Below, in pieces: positions 61,630-64,000 of a DNA stretch of 64,000 bases; the stretch's first letter is position 1; each line of letters starts with the position of its first letter. The notes under the pieces are model-generated. The model saw nothing but the letters and a program-made list of their open reading frames with translations. It ran no database searches and was not told the DNA's origin. The position numbers and the translations under genes are program-made. Source of the DNA: an uncultured Flavobacteriales bacterium (lineage in GTDB: Bacteria > Bacteroidota > Bacteroidia > Flavobacteriales > Crocinitomicaceae); contig CAMLLB010000012.1 in the NCBI GenBank assembly GCA_946480815.1, positions 22,872 through 86,871 on the forward strand. Direction: 5' to 3'.

Positions 61630-64000
61630 ATGAAGGAAATGCGATTAATATTAGTCATCGGTTTTTTAATTTGCTCCAAAGCACTTTATTCTCAGGTATA
61701 TCAAGGCAATGACAAGGTGAAAAGTCCTGTTCAAACAAAAGCTGCCAGTTGTGCACCGGCGAATAAAACCACCTACATGGAGTACAACAATGTACGCGCA
61801 ATGGTACATACTGCCGGAAATTTGTGGCAGGTTCCGGGTCAAAATTTCTCTCAATATGAAATTCCTAAGAACTCAAAAATCATGTGTTTTTTCACATCTG
61901 CACTTTGGTTGGGAGGAACAGATATCAACGGACAGTTGAAATTGGCAGCATTGCGTTACCGTCAGGGACAAGATTACTGGACGGGGCCTTTGTCTAACGG
62001 TACTGCTGAGATTGACCCAAGTGAATGTTTGAAATACGATAATCACTTTACTTCAAGCAAGGATCTGGTAAGGCAATTTGATGCCTGGTACAATGCCGGA
62101 GTATCGGATCAGCAAAACGGGACGAACTTACAAACAACGAATTTCCCGAATTACAAAGTCCCTGAATTTATTAAGAACTGGCCCGCACACGGAGATGTGA
62201 GCAAGGGACAGGATTATAATTTGGCGCCTTTCTTTGACCGGGATAATGACGGAGATTACGAATGGGAAGAAGGAGATTATCCCTGGTATGATATTAACGG
62301 AACAAAGGATTGCAAAACGGACAGAAGAGTTTCTCTTTACGGGGATTTCAACATGTGGTGGGTGATGAATGACAAAGGAAATATTCATACGGAATCACAA
62401 GGTGAGCCGATCGGAATGGAAATTCGCGCGCAGGCATTTGCTTTTGCTACCAACGATGAGGTGAATAACATGACCTTCTACAACTACGAATTGATCAATC
62501 GTGGAACTCAAACGTTGTACGATACCTATTTCGGGGTTTTTGTGGATGGAGCGCTTGGTGATCCGTTTGACGATTATGTAGGTTGTGATGTAACACGCGG
62601 ATTAGGTTATTTCTATAATGGAGATGCGGTAGATGCCGATAACCAGGGGTTCTACGGTTATGGGGCGAATCCACCGGCAGCCGGAGTCGACTTTTTCGAA
62701 GGGCCTTACCAGGATAATGATTCGATTGATAATGCGTATGGGATCGGATTGGGTGAAGCGTTGAACGGAATCGGTTACGGAGATGGAATTGTTGATAATG
62801 AGCGTTACGGAATGCGGCGCTTTTTATACTACATCAATTCCGGTGGCGGTGCAAATCCGAATCAAACGGATCCTACATATGCTGTAGATTATTACAATTT
62901 CCTGAGAGGGAGATGGAAAGATGGCACACCGTTTTATTATGGCGGGAACGGACATATTTCCGACCCGACAGTTAATCCGAACGTAACCTGCGATTTTATG
63001 TTCCCCGATGACACGGATCCTTTAGGATGGGGCACGGGTGGAATTCCGCAACCGATCTGGACGGAGCAAACAGCGAATAACTTGCCTTATGACCGCCGTT
63101 TCCTGCAATCTGCCGGACCTTTTGTTCTAAAACCAGGTGCTGTTAATAATATTACCGTTGGAATGGTTTGGGCAAGATCTGCCGGAGGTGATCCGTTTGA
63201 ATCTGTTAAATCGTTGCGCCTGGCCGATGACAAAGCCCAGGCACTGTTTGAAAACTGTTTCCGGGTATTGGAAGGACCACATGCTCCCGAATTGACAGGA
63301 CAAGAGTTGAAGAATGAATTAATACTGTATTTATCCAATGGTTCTGCATCGAATAATAAGCACGAGGATTACATGGAATATGATCCGTTCATTGTTACAT
63401 CGGTTCCGAATGCAGATAAATATTATCGTTTCCAGGGATATATGATCTATCAGCTGAACAAATCAAATGTCAGTGTTTCTGACCTGGAAGATCCGACAAA
63501 GGCCCGTCTGGTTGCACAAGTAGATCTCAAGGATGGAATTAAACGCCTGGTAAATTTTGAATTCGATGAAAACCTGCAGGCATCATTTCCTGTGGAAAAA
63601 GTAAAAGGATCGGATCTGGGAATTAGTCATACCTTCAGGGTTACAGAGGATTTATTCTCATCAGGTGACCGCAAATTGGTCAACTTCAAACGCTATTACT
63701 TCATGGCAATTTCGTATGCATACAATAATTATAAAACATACGACCCAACTGATCCGGTTGCCCTGGATGGACAAAAGAAACCTTTCCTTGGAAGCCGAAA
63801 AGCGGCTATTGGTGAAGTGAAGGTCCTTGAGTTGATTCCGCATGATCCGGCTCCGGAATCTATGGGAACCATGCATTTGGCTTCTTATGGTCTGACACCA
63901 CGTATCACACGTTTGGACGGAACCGGAAACGGAGGAAGAGAATTACAGTTGACTGCAGCATCAGAGAATGCGATTGTTGCCAACGGATTCAAAGGTGAAT
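61630..64000 (+). CDS. large exported protein, N-terminal 790 residues (3' end outside window)
   Basis: The frame is open from the ATG at 61630 to the last base. The start MKEMRLILVIGFLICSKALYS is a signal peptide. The body is rich in Asn, Asp, Gly and Tyr: NKTTYMEYNNVRAMVHTAGN, then LWLGGTDINGQLKLAALRYR, YWTGPLSNGTAEIDPSE, DRDNDGDYEWEEGDYPWYDI (calcium-like Asp repeats), FGVFVDGALGDPFDDYVGCD and VGMVWARSAGGDPFESVKSL. This pattern is common in giant surface proteins of Bacteroidota that end in a T9SS sorting domain; the tail cannot be seen here. Function unknown. Confidence 0.8.
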   Translation, partial: MKEMRLILVIGFLICSKALYSQVYQGNDKVKSPVQTKAASCAPANKTTYMEYNNVRAMVHTAGNLWQVPGQNFSQYEIPKNSKIMCFFTSALWLGGTDINGQLKLAALRYRQGQDYWTGPLSNGTAEIDPSECLKYDNHFTSSKDLVRQFDAWYNAGVSDQQNGTNLQTTNFPNYKVPEFIKNWPAHGDVSKGQDYNLAPFFDRDNDGDYEWEEGDYPWYDINGTKDCKTDRRVSLYGDFNMWWVMNDKGNIHTESQGEPIGMEIRAQAFAFATNDEVNNMTFYNYELINRGTQTLYDTYFGVFVDGALGDPFDDYVGCDVTRGLGYFYNGDAVDADNQGFYGYGANPPAAGVDFFEGPYQDNDSIDNAYGIGLGEALNGIGYGDGIVDNERYGMRRFLYYINSGGGANPNQTDPTYAVDYYNFLRGRWKDGTPFYYGGNGHISDPTVNPNVTCDFMFPDDTDPLGWGTGGIPQPIWTEQTANNLPYDRRFLQSAGPFVLKPGAVNNITVGMVWARSAGGDPFESVKSLRLADDKAQALFENCFRVLEGPHAPELTGQELKNELILYLSNGSASNNKHEDYMEYDPFIVTSVPNADKYYRFQGYMIYQLNKSNVSVSDLEDPTKARLVAQVDLKDGIKRLVNFEFDENLQASFPVEKVKGSDLGISHTFRVTEDLFSSGDRKLVNFKRYYFMAISYAYNNYKTYDPTDPVALDGQKKPFLGSRKAAIGEVKVLELIPHDPAPESMGTMHLASYGLTPRITRLDGTGNGGRELQLTAASENAIVANGFKGE

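Overview
The window looks like chromosomal DNA of a flavobacterial Bacteroidota, most like a Fluviicola/Crocinitomicaceae-type organism; the genus is inferred from gene content and was not checked by alignment. The signs are an Alternative Complex III respiratory cluster, type IX secretion (T9SS) cargo proteins with C-terminal sorting domains plus the T9SS lipoprotein SprE/PorW, a MurF-alanine racemase fusion, a paired DUF1800/DUF1501 operon, and many promoters with the Bacteroidota -7 box TAnnTTTG. There are no rRNA or recognisable tRNA genes, no CRISPR array and no classical IS element.

Layout. 1-9994: the tail of a TolC-like protein, an outer-membrane barrel protein, a large AsmA-like protein, a VTC/DUF4956 pair, purT, a flavoprotein and a SPOR protein. 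10318-22199: one respiratory block, actABCDEF-ctaC-ctaD, which would take electrons from menaquinol through ACIII and cytochrome c to an A1-type oxygen reductase. 22249-22768: a small GxxExxY (PD-(D/E)XK-like) gene bounded by 28-bp inverted repeats. 22802-25851: ruvB, an exported protein and queG. 25922-31500: a CotH-kinase/lamin-tail T9SS protein and the DUF1800-DUF1501 pair. 31572-40478: DUF4412, rseP, a hydrolase-like protein, yebC, a T9SS protein, a DUF4382 lipoprotein and a CvpA-like protein. 40641-49240: sprE/porW followed by the ATP synthase cluster atpZ-(atpI-like)-atpBEFHA-atpG; atpD and atpC are not here. 49454-61032: T9SS proteins, a multi-module flotillin, an O6-alkylguanine methyltransferase, an OmpA protein, murF-alr with tdk, and an M28 peptidase. 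61630 to the right edge: a large secreted protein that runs out of the window.

The coding content is mostly ordinary, and the unusual signal lies between the genes. Four near-perfect palindromes with GTAGGGG-type arms sit exactly at four convergent gene ends. A second hairpin family with an invariant core GAGCGnAGTCGA occurs five times: twice inside one coding region, once at a gene's stop codon, once as the loop of a terminator, and once between atpA and atpG. A third class consists of inverted repeats whose arms iterate a short word (GTTCAAAA, CACATAG, AGGCAATAG, AAGAGTC, AATTGAAA). One pair of such arms encloses the GxxExxY gene like a minimal mobile cassette, and another encloses an ORF-less 128-bp stretch. 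Together they suggest that small hairpin-forming elements have colonised gene ends and, occasionally, genes.
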